A DNA stretch of 64,000 nucleotides from Corallococcus silvisoli (GTDB taxonomy: Bacteria > Myxococcota > Myxococcia > Myxococcales > Myxococcaceae), in the NCBI RefSeq assembly GCF_009909145.1, contig NZ_JAAAPJ010000001.1, positions 744,001 to 808,000 on the forward strand, read 5' to 3'. A model generated the notes under the pieces. The model did no database searches and was not told the DNA's origin. It worked only from the letters and a program-made list of their open reading frames with translations. The position numbers and the translations under genes were made by a program. Position 1 is the stretch's first letter; each line of letters opens with the position of its first letter. Of the stretch, positions 34,206 through 43,185 are shown piece after piece.

Positions 34206-34644
34206 CCAGGCCTCCTGTGAATGCCTCCGGCGAAGAGAGGAAAGGACACACGTCTGACGTTCAGCCCGGTACCGGCCGGCTGCGCATCGCTGCTCGGGGA
34301 TGAGCAGGTCGTCCCCAGGCGGAAGTCCCATGTGTGAAGCGCGTCAGAGGTGGAGTGGGGGATGAGCGGGCTGAAGGCCGCGGTGAACCACAAGCAGACC
34401 CAGGATGCGATTCACCCGCGTGCAGCCTGCGAGGACCTGCTCCTTGCTCAAACATCAGGCCGATGATGCGCCATGTCATCGAGAGATGGGTCAAAGATGA
34501 TTCAAGCTCGGAGAGAGCTGTCGAATTGGTATTGCTAGAATTTTACTGTTTATTTAAAATCGGCCGCGCGAAGGGAGTCGGCCTCTCGCAGGCGGCTCCG
34601 TCGCACTTGCCCCCCACCGCAGCACTCTCCAGGACCCGACGCCC
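34206..34644. other. Divergent intergenic region
   Basis: About 439 bases between the toxin operon (minus strand) and the lipoprotein gene at 34645. No gene was found. The last 150 bases are strikingly AT-rich for this genome and hold the promoter at 34532-34560. Confidence 0.5.
34532..34560 (+). promoter_or_regulatory. Sigma-70-type promoter of the lipoprotein gene at 34645
   Basis: TTGCTA (34532-34537) and TAAAAT (34555-34560) are separated by exactly 17 bases and match the -35 and -10 consensus at 3-4 and 5 of 6 positions. They lie in the most AT-rich stretch nearby. Transcription would begin near 34567, leaving a leader of about 78 bases. Confidence 0.6.
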
Positions 34645-35313
34645 ATGTATTCGCACCCCCTCCGTACTCGATTGAGCTCCACGCTGCTGCTGTCCGCTCT
34701 GCTTGCCGCCTGTGGAGGCGCTGAGCCGATGGCTCAAGATCCGCGGGGCACTGCCTCCGCGGCGCTCCAGGTCGAAGACCCAGGGGGCGGCGGTGACACC
34801 GGTGATACGGGAGGCGGCACGGGGGGCGGCGGTACGGGTGGGACGACCCAGCCCCCACCTGCATTCGCGTTCCTCACGAGCACCGTCTACTACGACAATG
34901 GGGATCAGCCCAATTACAGCACCCGGTGTAACAACGGCTATACCCCGTTCGTGCCCAACTATCACTGCTGTCAGCCGGGGTATGTCATGACGGGAGTGAG
35001 CGTCAATGACAACATGTTCCGGTGCACCTTCGTCAATGCCCAGCCGTGGTATTACAACCGCGTGGCCGACAATGCGAATGGCACCCATCGCAATGGCATG
35101 CACGTGTGTCCCCCCAACTACTTCATGGTCGGCATGAGCGCGCAGGACAACGTGCTGATCTGCCAGCCGGGTATCCCCGGGACCGTCATTGAGTCCGTGG
35201 ATGCAAATGGGGCGACCCGTGACACGGGGAAGAACCTGCACATGTGTCCGCTCGGGACCGCGATGACGGGAATCAACGTCAACAAGAACGACTTCAGCTG
35301 CGGGCGCTACTGA
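34645..35313 (+). CDS. Lipoprotein with three Cys-containing repeats
   Basis: A 222-residue lipoprotein. The signal ends in LLAACGG (lipid Cys near residue 23). A Gly/Thr linker follows, then a domain of about 150 residues with three repeats of a similar motif: CCQPGYVMTGVSVNDNMFRC, CPPNYFMVGMSAQDNVLIC and CPLGTAMTGINVNKNDFSC. Each begins with Cys, has MxGxxxxxN in the middle and ends in Cys, so each could close one disulphide. This repeat is known from secreted proteins of unknown role in myxobacteria. A clear promoter lies at 34532-34560 and a terminator-like hairpin at 35359-35394. Single-gene unit; no function assigned. Confidence 0.8.
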   Translation: MYSHPLRTRLSSTLLLSALLAACGGAEPMAQDPRGTASAALQVEDPGGGGDTGDTGGGTGGGGTGGTTQPPPAFAFLTSTVYYDNGDQPNYSTRCNNGYTPFVPNYHCCQPGYVMTGVSVNDNMFRCTFVNAQPWYYNRVADNANGTHRNGMHVCPPNYFMVGMSAQDNVLICQPGIPGTVIESVDANGATRDTGKNLHMCPLGTAMTGINVNKNDFSCGRY

Positions 35314-35358
35314 ACGCAGGCTGGCGTTGACGGAAGGTTCCCTGGCTTCGCCCAAGGC

Positions 35359-35394
35359 GCTCAAGAATCCGTGGGATTCGCGCGGTCCTTGAGC
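35359..35394. terminator. Bidirectional terminator-like nested hairpin
   Basis: GCTCAAG (35359-35365) pairs with CTTGAGC (35388-35394), and inside it AATCC (35366-35370) pairs with GGATT (35374-35378). It lies between the convergent stops at 35313 (plus) and 35440 (minus) and may serve both. Confidence 0.45.
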
Positions 35395-35439
35395 CCTGGA
35401 CGGATCGGCATGCGGGAGCGTGTGCCGCCCCGCCTCCGC

Positions 35440-36060
35440 TCACGCGTCGTGTCGGGGAGCCCCGGCGGTGTCCTGGCCATGCGGTGCCTGGACGCCGCTG
35501 TCGGAGTGACGCACCGGTGAAGGGGTCTTCCGGATGGCCACGCCCTCCATGGTGATGAAGGTGCGGAAGGCCCACCAGCCCAGGTTGAACCATGGCGGGC
35601 GGGTCAGCCTGCCCGTCACGGCGACCTCCACCGCGCCCGCCACCGCGAAGCCCATCGCCGCCAGCGCGCCCAGGTCCAGGCGCCCCTCGGTCGCACGCAG
35701 CAGGTCCACGTTGATGCCCTTGACGCACTGACTGGCCGCGCGCGCCACGCCGCTGCCCTCTGAAAGCGCCCGCAGCAGCAGCACCTCCTCCTCGGGCGGC
35801 TCCTCCCCGGGACGCAACACCCGGTCCACGCCGGTGCACCGGCGCACCTCCTCGAGCAGGTCCTCGACCCCCAGCTCCTGGGGGGCGTGGATGCACAGCA
35901 CGCTGCCGGTGTAGGGCCGAACCTGCACCTCGCGGATTCCTTCCACTCGCAGGAGCTCGTCCGCCAGCGCCGTGGCCTCCTTCGCGTCGTGCCGCAACCA
36001 CGGCAGCCGCAGGCGCGTGCGCCCCGGCGAGGTATGGATGAGGTGAATGACCCTCTGCAT
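35440..36060 (-). CDS. HMA-like domain protein of the P-type ATPase operon
   Basis: A 206-residue protein whose first ~80 residues have the ferredoxin-like fold pattern of heavy-metal-associated domains (VIHLIHTSPGRTRLRLPWL, VEGIREVQVRPYTGSVLCIH) but lack the CxxC metal site, as in the HMA_2 group found beside P-type ATPases. The rest has a hydrophobic stretch (LGALAAMGFAVAGAVEVAV) near a Trp/Phe-rich segment (RPPWFNLGWWAFRTF), probably membrane-associated. It lies 12 bases after the DUF5132-like gene in the same operon as the ATPase. The role is probably structural or regulatory for the pump; the transported ion is unknown. Confidence 0.75.
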   Translation of the reverse strand: MQRVIHLIHTSPGRTRLRLPWLRHDAKEATALADELLRVEGIREVQVRPYTGSVLCIHAPQELGVEDLLEEVRRCTGVDRVLRPGEEPPEEEVLLLRALSEGSGVARAASQCVKGINVDLLRATEGRLDLGALAAMGFAVAGAVEVAVTGRLTRPPWFNLGWWAFRTFITMEGVAIRKTPSPVRHSDSGVQAPHGQDTAGAPRHDA

Positions 36061-36072
36061 GCTGCTCCCTCC

Positions 36073-36312
36073 CTAGGCCCGGGCCTCGCCCGCCGGCCGC
36101 GTACGCTCGCCCCCACGGGCCCGGGCCTTCGCTTCGGCCATCAGGTCCTCGAGGTCCTCGTGCTTCATGGCGGCGCGCGCGGCCACCATGTCGACGAAGC
36201 GGTAGCCCGCGGAGGCCACCTCCACGAGCAGCGGACGCAGGTGCTTGCCCAGCAGCATCGTGCTCGCGCCCGCGCCATAGCCCAGGAGAAAGGATGGAAG
36301 GTCGAACTTCAC
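36073..36312 (-). CDS. Small DUF5132-like membrane protein
   Basis: A 79-residue protein. The N-terminus (LPSFLLGYGAGASTMLLG) is a short glycine-rich hydrophobic segment, followed by a helical charged tail (EDLEDLMAEAKARARGGE). This size and layout match the DUF5132-type proteins encoded beside HMA_2 and P-type ATPase genes. Its ATG overlaps the ATPase stop by four bases and its stop is 12 bases before the HMA-like gene, so all three are co-translated. It could be a small regulatory subunit of the pump; that is inference from context. Confidence 0.65.
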   Translation of the reverse strand: MKFDLPSFLLGYGAGASTMLLGKHLRPLLVEVASAGYRFVDMVAARAAMKHEDLEDLMAEAKARARGGERTRPAGEARA

Positions 36313-39287
36313 GGGGTTTCCTCCAGCAGAGAAGTTGCGTCAGTCATCACCCGCCGGCCCTCGCGGCGCCGCACCCGGCGCACCGCCTGGCCACCCCACG
36401 CGGGCAACACGCCCAGCAGCGCCGGGAGCGCGAAGCCCACGGCCACCCCGCCGAACGTCAGCGGCGTGGGCGCGGGAAGGCGCAGCACGCGCCGCAGCGG
36501 GGGGAAGGTGAGCGCCGCCATGTGCACCGCCGCGGCCCCGCCGATGAAGACGGGCAGGCGCCACTCGCCGTCCGAGGGCACATGGCCCCGCGTCTCCTTC
36601 GGAGCCCGGCACACGGCCGAGTAGCCGAGCTGCACCGCGGTGAGCGTCCCGAAAGCCAGCGGCGGACCGCCCAGCGCCAGCGCCAGCCCCCCGACGCCCG
36701 CCATCAGCAGGCCATCCCGCGCCACCTGTCGCGCCGCCCGGTGCGTCAGCAACGGCATCCCTGGCGGCGCGGGCGGCCGGTCGAGGATGGCCGGGTCCCC
36801 CGGCTCCATCCCCAGGGCGATCCCCGGCAGGGTGTCCGTGAGGAGGTTGATCCACAACAACTGTAGCGGCGTGAGTGGATCCGCGAGCCCGAGCACGCCC
36901 GCGCCCAGCACCAGCGCCATCTCCGAGAAGTTGGTGGCGAAGAGGAAGCGCAGCGCGCGGCGCAGGTTGTCCTGGACGATGCGGCCTTCGCCCACGGCGG
37001 ACATGATGCTGCGCAGGTCCTCGCTGGCCATCACCACGTCGGCCACCGCGCGCGCCATGTCGCTGGAGCCCACCCCCACCGCCACGCCCACGTCCGCGGC
37101 CTGGAGCGCCGGGGCGTCGTTGATGCCGTCCCCCGCCATGGCGACGATTTCGCCCCGAGCCCGCAGCGCCTTCACCAGCTTCCGCTTGTCCTCCGGCGTC
37201 ACGCGCGCCAGCACCGCGGTGCGGTCGAGCCTCCGGGGAAGCTCGCCGTCCGGAAGCTCCAGCATCTCCGCCAGCGACTGCGTGGTGAGCGTGTCGCCCT
37301 CCAGCCCCACCCTGCGGGCGATGGCCTCCGCCGTGCGGGGCTGATCTCCCGTCAGCACCACCGTGCGGATGCCCGCGCCGTGCGCCTGCCGCACCGACTC
37401 CGCCGCGCCCTCGCGAAGCGGGTCCCGCAACCCCACGAAGCCGATGAAGGTGTAGCCGTCCGTGGGCGCGGGCCCTCCGCCCTCGGCGAACCGCCGCCAT
37501 GCCAGCCCCAGCACGCGCAGCCCGTCCGCCGCCAGCGCGTCGTTGCGCCGCGCCAGCCGCTCCCGCTTCCGCGCGTCCAGCGGCCCCTTCGAGTCCCGCT
37601 CGCACATGGCCAGCACCTGCTCGGGAGCCCCCTTGACGAAGGCCAGCTCGCCGCCGCCGGGCGCACGGTGGACGCTCACCACGTAGTGGATGCCCTCGGA
37701 GCGCTCGCGCAGGTGGCGGCGAGGGAAGGCGAGCCTTAGCGCGGCCCCGTCCAGCCCCGCGGCGTGCGCGGCGTCCACCAGCGCCTTCTCCGTGGAGCTG
37801 CCGGACACCACCAGCTCCTTGCCGCTGCGGTGGACGTCCACGTCGCTGTTGAGCAACCCCAGCGCCAGCGCCAGCGTGGGTGGGTCCTCCAGCACGGCCT
37901 GGGGCCTGGGGCGCAGCGAGGACAGCTCCAGGGGCCCGTCCCCCACGTCCAGCACGTCCAGCCGCATCTCGTTGCGCGTGAGGGTGCCTGTCTTGTCCGT
38001 GCAGATGACGGTGACCCCTCCCAGCGCTTCGGCGGCGGAGACGCGCCGCACCACCATGCCGCGCGCGTGCAGCCGCTGCATGGCGCGCACCAGCGCCGCG
38101 GTCGCCACCAGGGGCAGGCCCTCCGGCAGCGCCGCCACGCCCAGCGCCACGGCGCCACGCAGCACCTGGACCCCGGAGCGGCCATGCGCGACCCCCATCG
38201 CGGCTGACAGCGCGGCGGCGCCCACGGAGGCCACCGCCACGCGGCGGTTGAGGTGGGCCAGCTTGCGCGTCAGCGGCGTGGGCGGCGAGGACTCCTGGGC
38301 CACCAGCTCCCGCACGCGCGCCAGCTCCGTGTCCGCCCCGGTGGCCACCACCATGGCGCGCCCATGCCCCGAAGCCACCGACGTGCCCGCGAACAACAGG
38401 GACGCCCGCTCCGCCAGCGGTGCCCGCGCATCCACCGGCGCGGCCTGCTTGGGCTGCGGCTCGCTCTCTCCGGTGAGGGGCGCCTCGTCCGCGGAGAGCC
38501 GGTGCGCATCCAGCACGCGCACGTCCGCGGGCAGCATGTCCCCCGCGCGCAGCAGCACCACGTCCCCCGGTACGAGGTCCGCCACCGGCACCGTGAGGAG
38601 GACGCCGCCGCGCAAGACCTGCGCCGAGCCCGCCTCCAGCTTCTGCCACGAGGCGAGCAGCTCCTGGTTGCGGCGCTCGATGCGGTAGCCGATGCCCGCG
38701 TTGAGCCCCACCACCGCGAGGATGGCGGTGGCCTCCAGCGCGTCTCCCGCCACCGCGGAGAAGCCCGCCGAGCCCAGCAACAGCATCGTGGGCACGTTGG
38801 CCAACTGCGAACCCAGCATGGCCAGCCGCGAGCGCGGCTCCTCCGCCACCACGATGTTGAGGCCGTATCTCTTGAGCCGCCGCGCCGCCTCCGCCGAGGA
38901 GAGCCCCTGCTCCGAGCAGTCCAGCCGGGCTCGCACCGCGTCCAGCGTCATCGCGTGCCACGGCTCCCGGGGAGCGCGCTCCGTGCCTCGCGCCGGGCGG
39001 GCCTGGCGTGGAGCGGGCCAGATGACCTGCTCGTCCGGTTGCTCGCGCAGCCGGGACAGCAGCGGGGCCTCTGGGGCGTAGCGCACGAGCAGGCGGCCGG
39101 TGCGGGGCTCGGCGCTCGCCTCCTCGATGCCGGGCCAGGTGGAGAAGGTGCGCTCCAGCCGCTCTCCGAGGAAACGGTTCCACCGAAGGCCGGGGACCTC
39201 CAGGCGCAACCGCCGCGCCGCGGTCGAGTGGCGCACCACCCTCGCGGGCGCGGCCTGCCCGTCCATGAGGAACACCACCATTCGCAC
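36309..39287 (-). CDS. P-type ATPase of the P2 (Ca2+/Mn2+-like) class with an HMA-like N-terminus
   Basis: A 992-residue cation pump. The N-terminal ~80 residues again resemble an HMA-like domain without CxxC. The pump core is complete: PxD-VPGDVVLL, actuator LTGESEP, membrane motif ALPEGLPLVATAAL, the phosphorylation site CDKTGTLTRNE (Asp near residue 430), VKGAPEQVLAMCE, the hinge MAGDGINDAPALQAADVGVA and the C-terminal helices with LLWINLLTDTLPGIALG. PEGLP rather than CPC in helix 4 points to Ca2+ or Mn2+, not copper. The start is a GTG at 39287 with GGAAG upstream; an ATG two codons later is possible. It is the first gene of the operon with the DUF5132-like and HMA-like genes. Confidence 0.92.
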   Translation of the reverse strand: MRMVVFLMDGQAAPARVVRHSTAARRLRLEVPGLRWNRFLGERLERTFSTWPGIEEASAEPRTGRLLVRYAPEAPLLSRLREQPDEQVIWPAPRQARPARGTERAPREPWHAMTLDAVRARLDCSEQGLSSAEAARRLKRYGLNIVVAEEPRSRLAMLGSQLANVPTMLLLGSAGFSAVAGDALEATAILAVVGLNAGIGYRIERRNQELLASWQKLEAGSAQVLRGGVLLTVPVADLVPGDVVLLRAGDMLPADVRVLDAHRLSADEAPLTGESEPQPKQAAPVDARAPLAERASLLFAGTSVASGHGRAMVVATGADTELARVRELVAQESSPPTPLTRKLAHLNRRVAVASVGAAALSAAMGVAHGRSGVQVLRGAVALGVAALPEGLPLVATAALVRAMQRLHARGMVVRRVSAAEALGGVTVICTDKTGTLTRNEMRLDVLDVGDGPLELSSLRPRPQAVLEDPPTLALALGLLNSDVDVHRSGKELVVSGSSTEKALVDAAHAAGLDGAALRLAFPRRHLRERSEGIHYVVSVHRAPGGGELAFVKGAPEQVLAMCERDSKGPLDARKRERLARRNDALAADGLRVLGLAWRRFAEGGGPAPTDGYTFIGFVGLRDPLREGAAESVRQAHGAGIRTVVLTGDQPRTAEAIARRVGLEGDTLTTQSLAEMLELPDGELPRRLDRTAVLARVTPEDKRKLVKALRARGEIVAMAGDGINDAPALQAADVGVAVGVGSSDMARAVADVVMASEDLRSIMSAVGEGRIVQDNLRRALRFLFATNFSEMALVLGAGVLGLADPLTPLQLLWINLLTDTLPGIALGMEPGDPAILDRPPAPPGMPLLTHRAARQVARDGLLMAGVGGLALALGGPPLAFGTLTAVQLGYSAVCRAPKETRGHVPSDGEWRLPVFIGGAAAVHMAALTFPPLRRVLRLPAPTPLTFGGVAVGFALPALLGVLPAWGGQAVRRVRRREGRRVMTDATSLLEETP

Positions 39288-39446
39288 CCCCGACCCGGCT
39301 TCCAGGAGGTGGGGACGGCAACCCCTCCGGACAAGGCGGCCCGACGCGCCGGGGGAAGATGATGGTGTGACACCCGTGGGCCAGCGGTTCCGCCGGTCAA
39401 CATCCCGCTCTATCGCCAGGGCCTGATGGGACGCGGTGGAAGGCCT

Positions 39447-40694
39447 TCAGTGGAGGCGAGTCGACGCCTCTTCGGCCCTCGCCGCTCGCCGCTGGGCCTT
39501 CGCGTTCTTGCGTCCGGCCGGCTTGCGTGCGCGCGGCTCGGCGGCGGGCGCCGGGGCGGCGAACGCGTGCGCCACGCCTTCCTTGCGGTAGCGGTGCACC
39601 AGCGTGTCCAGGTGCCCGACGTCCATGGGGGTGTGCAGGGCCTCCGCGGCCTTGCGCAGCAGGTCCCGTTCGGGCGCGGACGCGCAGAGGTCCGCGGCGG
39701 AGAGCTGATTCAGTGACCACATGAGGACCTCGCGCGACCGGGCCGGTGCCGCGCGCAAGCGCTTGAGCCACGCGGAGGCGTCCTCCACGAAGAGGCCCAC
39801 GGCTTCCCGGCGCCGCGCCGGGGAGAGTCGGGCGAGCTGGTGCGTGAGCACGGCGGACTCTTCCTCACGGAGACGGCCATCGGAGATGAAGAGGAACCAG
39901 GTGCTCTCCAGCAGCAGGCCTCGACTCTCCGGGGCTACGCGCCGGATGGCGGCATCCGCGTCCTCCAGCGCGCGGCGAAGTCGCACGTAGCGCAGCACGG
40001 ACCTCCCCAGATGCCGGGTGCGCCGCCAGTTGGCCACGGAGCACGTCAACACGTTCAGGAAGGGCACGAGGTTGCGCGCCACGCTGTCGCCCAGCAGCTT
40101 CGCCCCCAGGTCCTCGCCCAGTTCGGCACCCTTCGCATGCACCAGGTGCTCCACGCGCCCCAGGCCGAGCGTGCCATCGTCCTCGTCCTGCTCCGCCCGG
40201 CCCCGGATGATGGCGTAGAGGCGTGAGAGGTCGGCGGGGTCCTCCGGGTCGAAGCGCACGCGGAAGGCGCTGGCCAGGTCGCACGCCATCCGCAGGTTGA
40301 TGAGGGCATGCACGAGCATCTCCGCCGTGACGACGAGGCCCGCGGCGGGGATGGCCACCACCAACCCGGGGATGCCCGCGTCCGCCGCGACCACGGTGAG
40401 GCCAGAGGTCGCCGAGCCGCTCCCCGCTCCGGAGAGGAAGGCGGCCATGCAGGCGCGCTGGATGATGGCGTCGGTGGCGTCAGCGGCCGTGCCCTTCGCC
40501 GCGGCGGCCGCGTTCAGCACATGCGCGTCGTAGTGGCGCAGGTAGGTGGACAGCAGCTTGGTGAACCAGCGCCCCGTGCGCAGGTCGCCGGGGGACAGCT
40601 CGTGCGTCAGCGCGCCCACCAACTGCCAGGAGCGCTGGAGGAGCGCCGCGCCTTCCTCGCGCTCTCCTGGGGTCAGCTGCGTCGTCTCCGTCAT
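39447..40694 (-). CDS. EcsC-like / TerB-like domain protein, 415 residues
   Basis: ATG 40694 follows GGAGG; the longer frame upstream is not supported. The first ~270 residues resemble EcsC proteins: the hydrophobic stretch GLTVVAADAGIPGLVVAIPA, FDPEDPADLSRLYAIIRGRA and the conserved FLNVLTCSVANWRRTRHLGR. Residues ~300-380 form a helical domain with an acidic start (SDGRLREEESAVLTHQLARL) reminiscent of TerB-like modules. The Lys/Arg/Ala-rich C-terminal tail is disordered. It lies 159 bases upstream of the ATPase gene on the same strand and could be part of that operon or a stand-alone membrane-associated protein. Family assignment is by eye and moderate. Confidence 0.6.
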   Translation of the reverse strand: MTETTQLTPGEREEGAALLQRSWQLVGALTHELSPGDLRTGRWFTKLLSTYLRHYDAHVLNAAAAAKGTAADATDAIIQRACMAAFLSGAGSGSATSGLTVVAADAGIPGLVVAIPAAGLVVTAEMLVHALINLRMACDLASAFRVRFDPEDPADLSRLYAIIRGRAEQDEDDGTLGLGRVEHLVHAKGAELGEDLGAKLLGDSVARNLVPFLNVLTCSVANWRRTRHLGRSVLRYVRLRRALEDADAAIRRVAPESRGLLLESTWFLFISDGRLREEESAVLTHQLARLSPARRREAVGLFVEDASAWLKRLRAAPARSREVLMWSLNQLSAADLCASAPERDLLRKAAEALHTPMDVGHLDTLVHRYRKEGVAHAFAAPAPAAEPRARKPAGRKNAKAQRRAARAEEASTRLH

Positions 40695-40939
40695 GGTGCC
40701 TCCCGTGCGGCGTCGCCTCGCGAGGACGTTAGGCACGCACGGCAGGCCTGGCAGGCCCCGCCGCCGGGGGGCCGGGAAGGGCATGGCAGCACGCGCAGGG
40801 GCCAGTCGATTCCTGGATCGCCCCCTCCACCCCCAGCAGGGACGGGCCGGCGGCGTGAGGTGCGTGACATCGCCTCAAGCCGCCAGTCTCGTCCACCGCG
40901 GCGTCATGCTCCTTCGCGGCCCGCTTCCGTCGTGCACGG

Positions 40940-42424
40940 CTACTTCGGAGCCACCGGCCCCGGTGGGCAGGAGAAGCTGGCTGGCGCGGACCAGAGTTGG
41001 TAGTCGCCCGTGTCGTCGCCGGCGAAGAAGAGGACGCGGCTGCCCAGGCGGGCGAACCCATCCGGGTTCGAGCCATAGGAGCCCGGGCCGATGTCCGCGA
41101 GCAGTCCCGTCGTCCCTGGAGTGCCCTGGGTGAACCAGGGCTCGACATACGCGCCGTCCACCGACCCGGCGAAGAGGACGGGGCCCGCTCCCGTGGCGAA
41201 CAAGGGTGAGGTGTATTCATCCCCCAGGCTCAACGGGTGGTGGAGCAGGCGCGTCCCGGTGGCCGTGCCATCCGTCACCCACAGCTCGACGTCACGCGGT
41301 GCGGGGCCGAGGCTGCTGATGGCCACGGTGAAGTAGAGCTTGCCTCCGGACGCGGTGGTCCGCTGGAGGTACGGAGTCGCATCCGGGTCGCTCGCGTAGC
41401 GATTGGGCAGGCGGGTGATGAAGGTCTTGCCTCCTCCGCTCAGGGAGACCCGCTCGACGCGGAACTGGTTCGTGGCGGCGTCATCCGTGGCCACGTACAC
41501 GAAGGAGCCCAGGGCGCCGAGCAGGGACACCGGCCTGCCGAAGGACTCCAGCCGCACGGTCCCCGCCGGGGTGCCATCCGTCTTCCACACCTCATGGTTG
41601 GGCCCGTCATCCACCAGGAACAGGCCCAGGTTCCCCGCATGTCCCAGCCGGTCGATGTGGATGGCGTCCGCATCCAGCTTCTTGACGAGCGACGTCCCGG
41701 CCGTCGTTCCGTCGGTGCGCCAGAGCGAGGTCCCCTGGGACGCCGATGAGAGGAACAGGTGCAGCGCGTTGCCCACCTTGAGCGAGGCGTAGCTGAGCTG
41801 CGAGCCCTGGGGCAGGGTCGCCACCTTCACGGTGCCCGCGGCGGTGCCGTCCGAGCGCCACACTTCGAACTGGGATTGCGCCTCTCGGATGAAGACCAGG
41901 CGGCCGTTCACCGCGTTGACATGCGTCAGGAAGGTGCTGGCGGGGCCGGGCGTCAGGTCCTTGACGAGCCGGGTCCCCGGTTCCGTTCCGTCGCTGACCC
42001 ACAGCTCCTGTCCGAATCCCGGGGTGTCGATCTGGAAGAAGATCTGGTTTCCCACGGCCACCAGTCCGTAGAGCTCCAGGGGAGACTGGACGCCGGAGAA
42101 GAACACCTTCACGGGGGAGGTGCCCGCCGGCGTGCCATCCGTGCGCCAGAGCACCGTGGGTCCATTGGACAAGGCGGCGGCGAAGAAGAGCTTTCCCTGG
42201 GCGCTGACGAGCTGCTCATCTCCAGAGGCCCGGCCACTGATGATGACGGGGCCCGTCCCCGAGGGAGTGATGACCTTCACGCGCGAGGCGGTTCCGGGAG
42301 GACATGCCTGCTGCGTCACCTCCTGGCCGTCCGTCACCGGCGCCCGTGAATCCACAGCGTCAGGGGAAACGCCACACCCGGCGAGCGTCAGGCCCGCAAT
42401 GACACACCAACTGATTGCCCGCAT
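40940..42424 (-). CDS. ELWxxDGT-repeat lipoprotein
   Basis: A 494-residue surface lipoprotein. ATG 42424 is preceded by GGAGAGGAG; the lipobox is LTLAGCG (Cys near residue 16). The mature protein is a series of about nine repeats of ~45 residues with the ELWVSDGTEPGT or VWRSDGTAAGT motif, each followed by hydrophobic strands such as KLFFAAAL or NQIFFQIDTPG. These build a beta-propeller, a family widespread in myxobacteria and other predators or gliders, with no known ligand. The protein ends in a short Cys/Pro tail (FSCPPGPVAPK). It is a single gene, opposite in direction to nothing nearby for 500 bases. Confidence 0.85.
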   Translation of the reverse strand: MRAISWCVIAGLTLAGCGVSPDAVDSRAPVTDGQEVTQQACPPGTASRVKVITPSGTGPVIISGRASGDEQLVSAQGKLFFAAALSNGPTVLWRTDGTPAGTSPVKVFFSGVQSPLELYGLVAVGNQIFFQIDTPGFGQELWVSDGTEPGTRLVKDLTPGPASTFLTHVNAVNGRLVFIREAQSQFEVWRSDGTAAGTVKVATLPQGSQLSYASLKVGNALHLFLSSASQGTSLWRTDGTTAGTSLVKKLDADAIHIDRLGHAGNLGLFLVDDGPNHEVWKTDGTPAGTVRLESFGRPVSLLGALGSFVYVATDDAATNQFRVERVSLSGGGKTFITRLPNRYASDPDATPYLQRTTASGGKLYFTVAISSLGPAPRDVELWVTDGTATGTRLLHHPLSLGDEYTSPLFATGAGPVLFAGSVDGAYVEPWFTQGTPGTTGLLADIGPGSYGSNPDGFARLGSRVLFFAGDDTGDYQLWSAPASFSCPPGPVAPK

Positions 42425-42949
42425 GTCTTTCTCCTCTCCTGCCCAAAGGGGCAGACGGTGGGTTGGGCCGCGCGGACCGCCAATGGGGACTCGAGGGCTG
42501 TCGGAATATCCATCCATGAACAGGTCGTCCAAGAATCCCCACGGCCCGAAGGCTGTCCGGATTTCCGATATCGCAGACATACATGAGCCCCGAGGCGGCC
42601 GAGGTCGCATGGACCTCGACATCGGAAGAGCGCTCCACCGTGTCGGCGTCCCAAAAAATCGCTGAAGGTGCCCCCGTTTCCGCGGTCTCACTGCCACTTG
42701 GGTGTGGAAGGAGCGCGAGCGGTGCTATCTCCAGACGCGCCAGTGAACACCCGGAGCGGGGCGGCTCCTTGGGGGGCTGAAGCCTAACTGTCGATTGAAG
42801 CCGCGGCCGCTCCTCGAATGAGAAGAAGCCCCAGCCACAGTACCGCCCGCAAGCGCTTGCTCAGCGCTCGCGCCTCCTGACCGCACTCTGGTTCGGTGTG
42901 CAGAACCCGGTCATGACCGCCGGGGCCGACAGTTCGGTCGAGTTGGAGG
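42425..42949. other. Intergenic region, no gene recognised
   Basis: About 525 bases. The part near 42424 presumably holds the promoter of the propeller lipoprotein. Near 42908-42919 lies the perfect palindrome CGGTCATGACCG, and a short hairpin GGAGC/GCTCC is seen around 42753-42768. Open frames here have no start signals or recognisable content, so none is called. Confidence 0.4.
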
Positions 42950-43159
42950 TCAGGAGGTCTTCCGGGCGCGGGCCTCCGCGAGGAGCACGTCCAATCCCTT
43001 GAGCAGCTCACCGTCCTCGATCGAGAAGGGGTCGCTTCGTCCCTTCAGCCTTCGGGCCGTGGCGTTGGCGATGGCCTGACCCACGCGAAGCGACGGGTCT
43101 TCGGCCAGCAGCTCCAGGAGGGTCTGCAGGACCTGCTCCGGATGTCTCGTGGCGTTCAT
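42950..43159 (-). CDS. Small helical hypothetical protein, 69 residues
   Basis: Not recognised. It is a soluble, helical, slightly acidic protein (QVLQTLLELLAEDPSLRVGQ, then GELLKGLDVLLAEARARK) without signal peptide. ATG 43159 is chosen because the upstream part of the open frame overlaps the tRNA gene, which ends at 43186. It directly follows the two tRNA genes on the same strand and may be transcribed with them. The DPSLRVGQAIANA segment looks like a conserved loop, so the gene is probably real. Function unknown. Confidence 0.6.
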   Translation of the reverse strand: MNATRHPEQVLQTLLELLAEDPSLRVGQAIANATARRLKGRSDPFSIEDGELLKGLDVLLAEARARKTS

Positions 43160-43185
43160 GTCACCGTGCTCGGTAGGAGATGATG

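Noticed and set aside
35440..36060. HMA-like protein as a copper chaperone
   Set aside because: The CxxC metal site is absent and the pump has PEGLP instead of CPC in helix 4.
36340..39321. 993-residue open frame on the minus strand in a different frame from the P-type ATPase
   Set aside because: It is Gly/Ala/Arg-rich with no recognisable domain and lies entirely over the ATPase gene, whose motifs are complete; long shadow frames are common at this GC content.
42784..43011. 75-residue minus-strand frame with a hydrophobic C-terminus in the gap before the tRNA genes
   Set aside because: It overlaps the better supported 69-residue gene and lacks a ribosome site; the hydrophobic stretch is at the wrong end for an exported protein.
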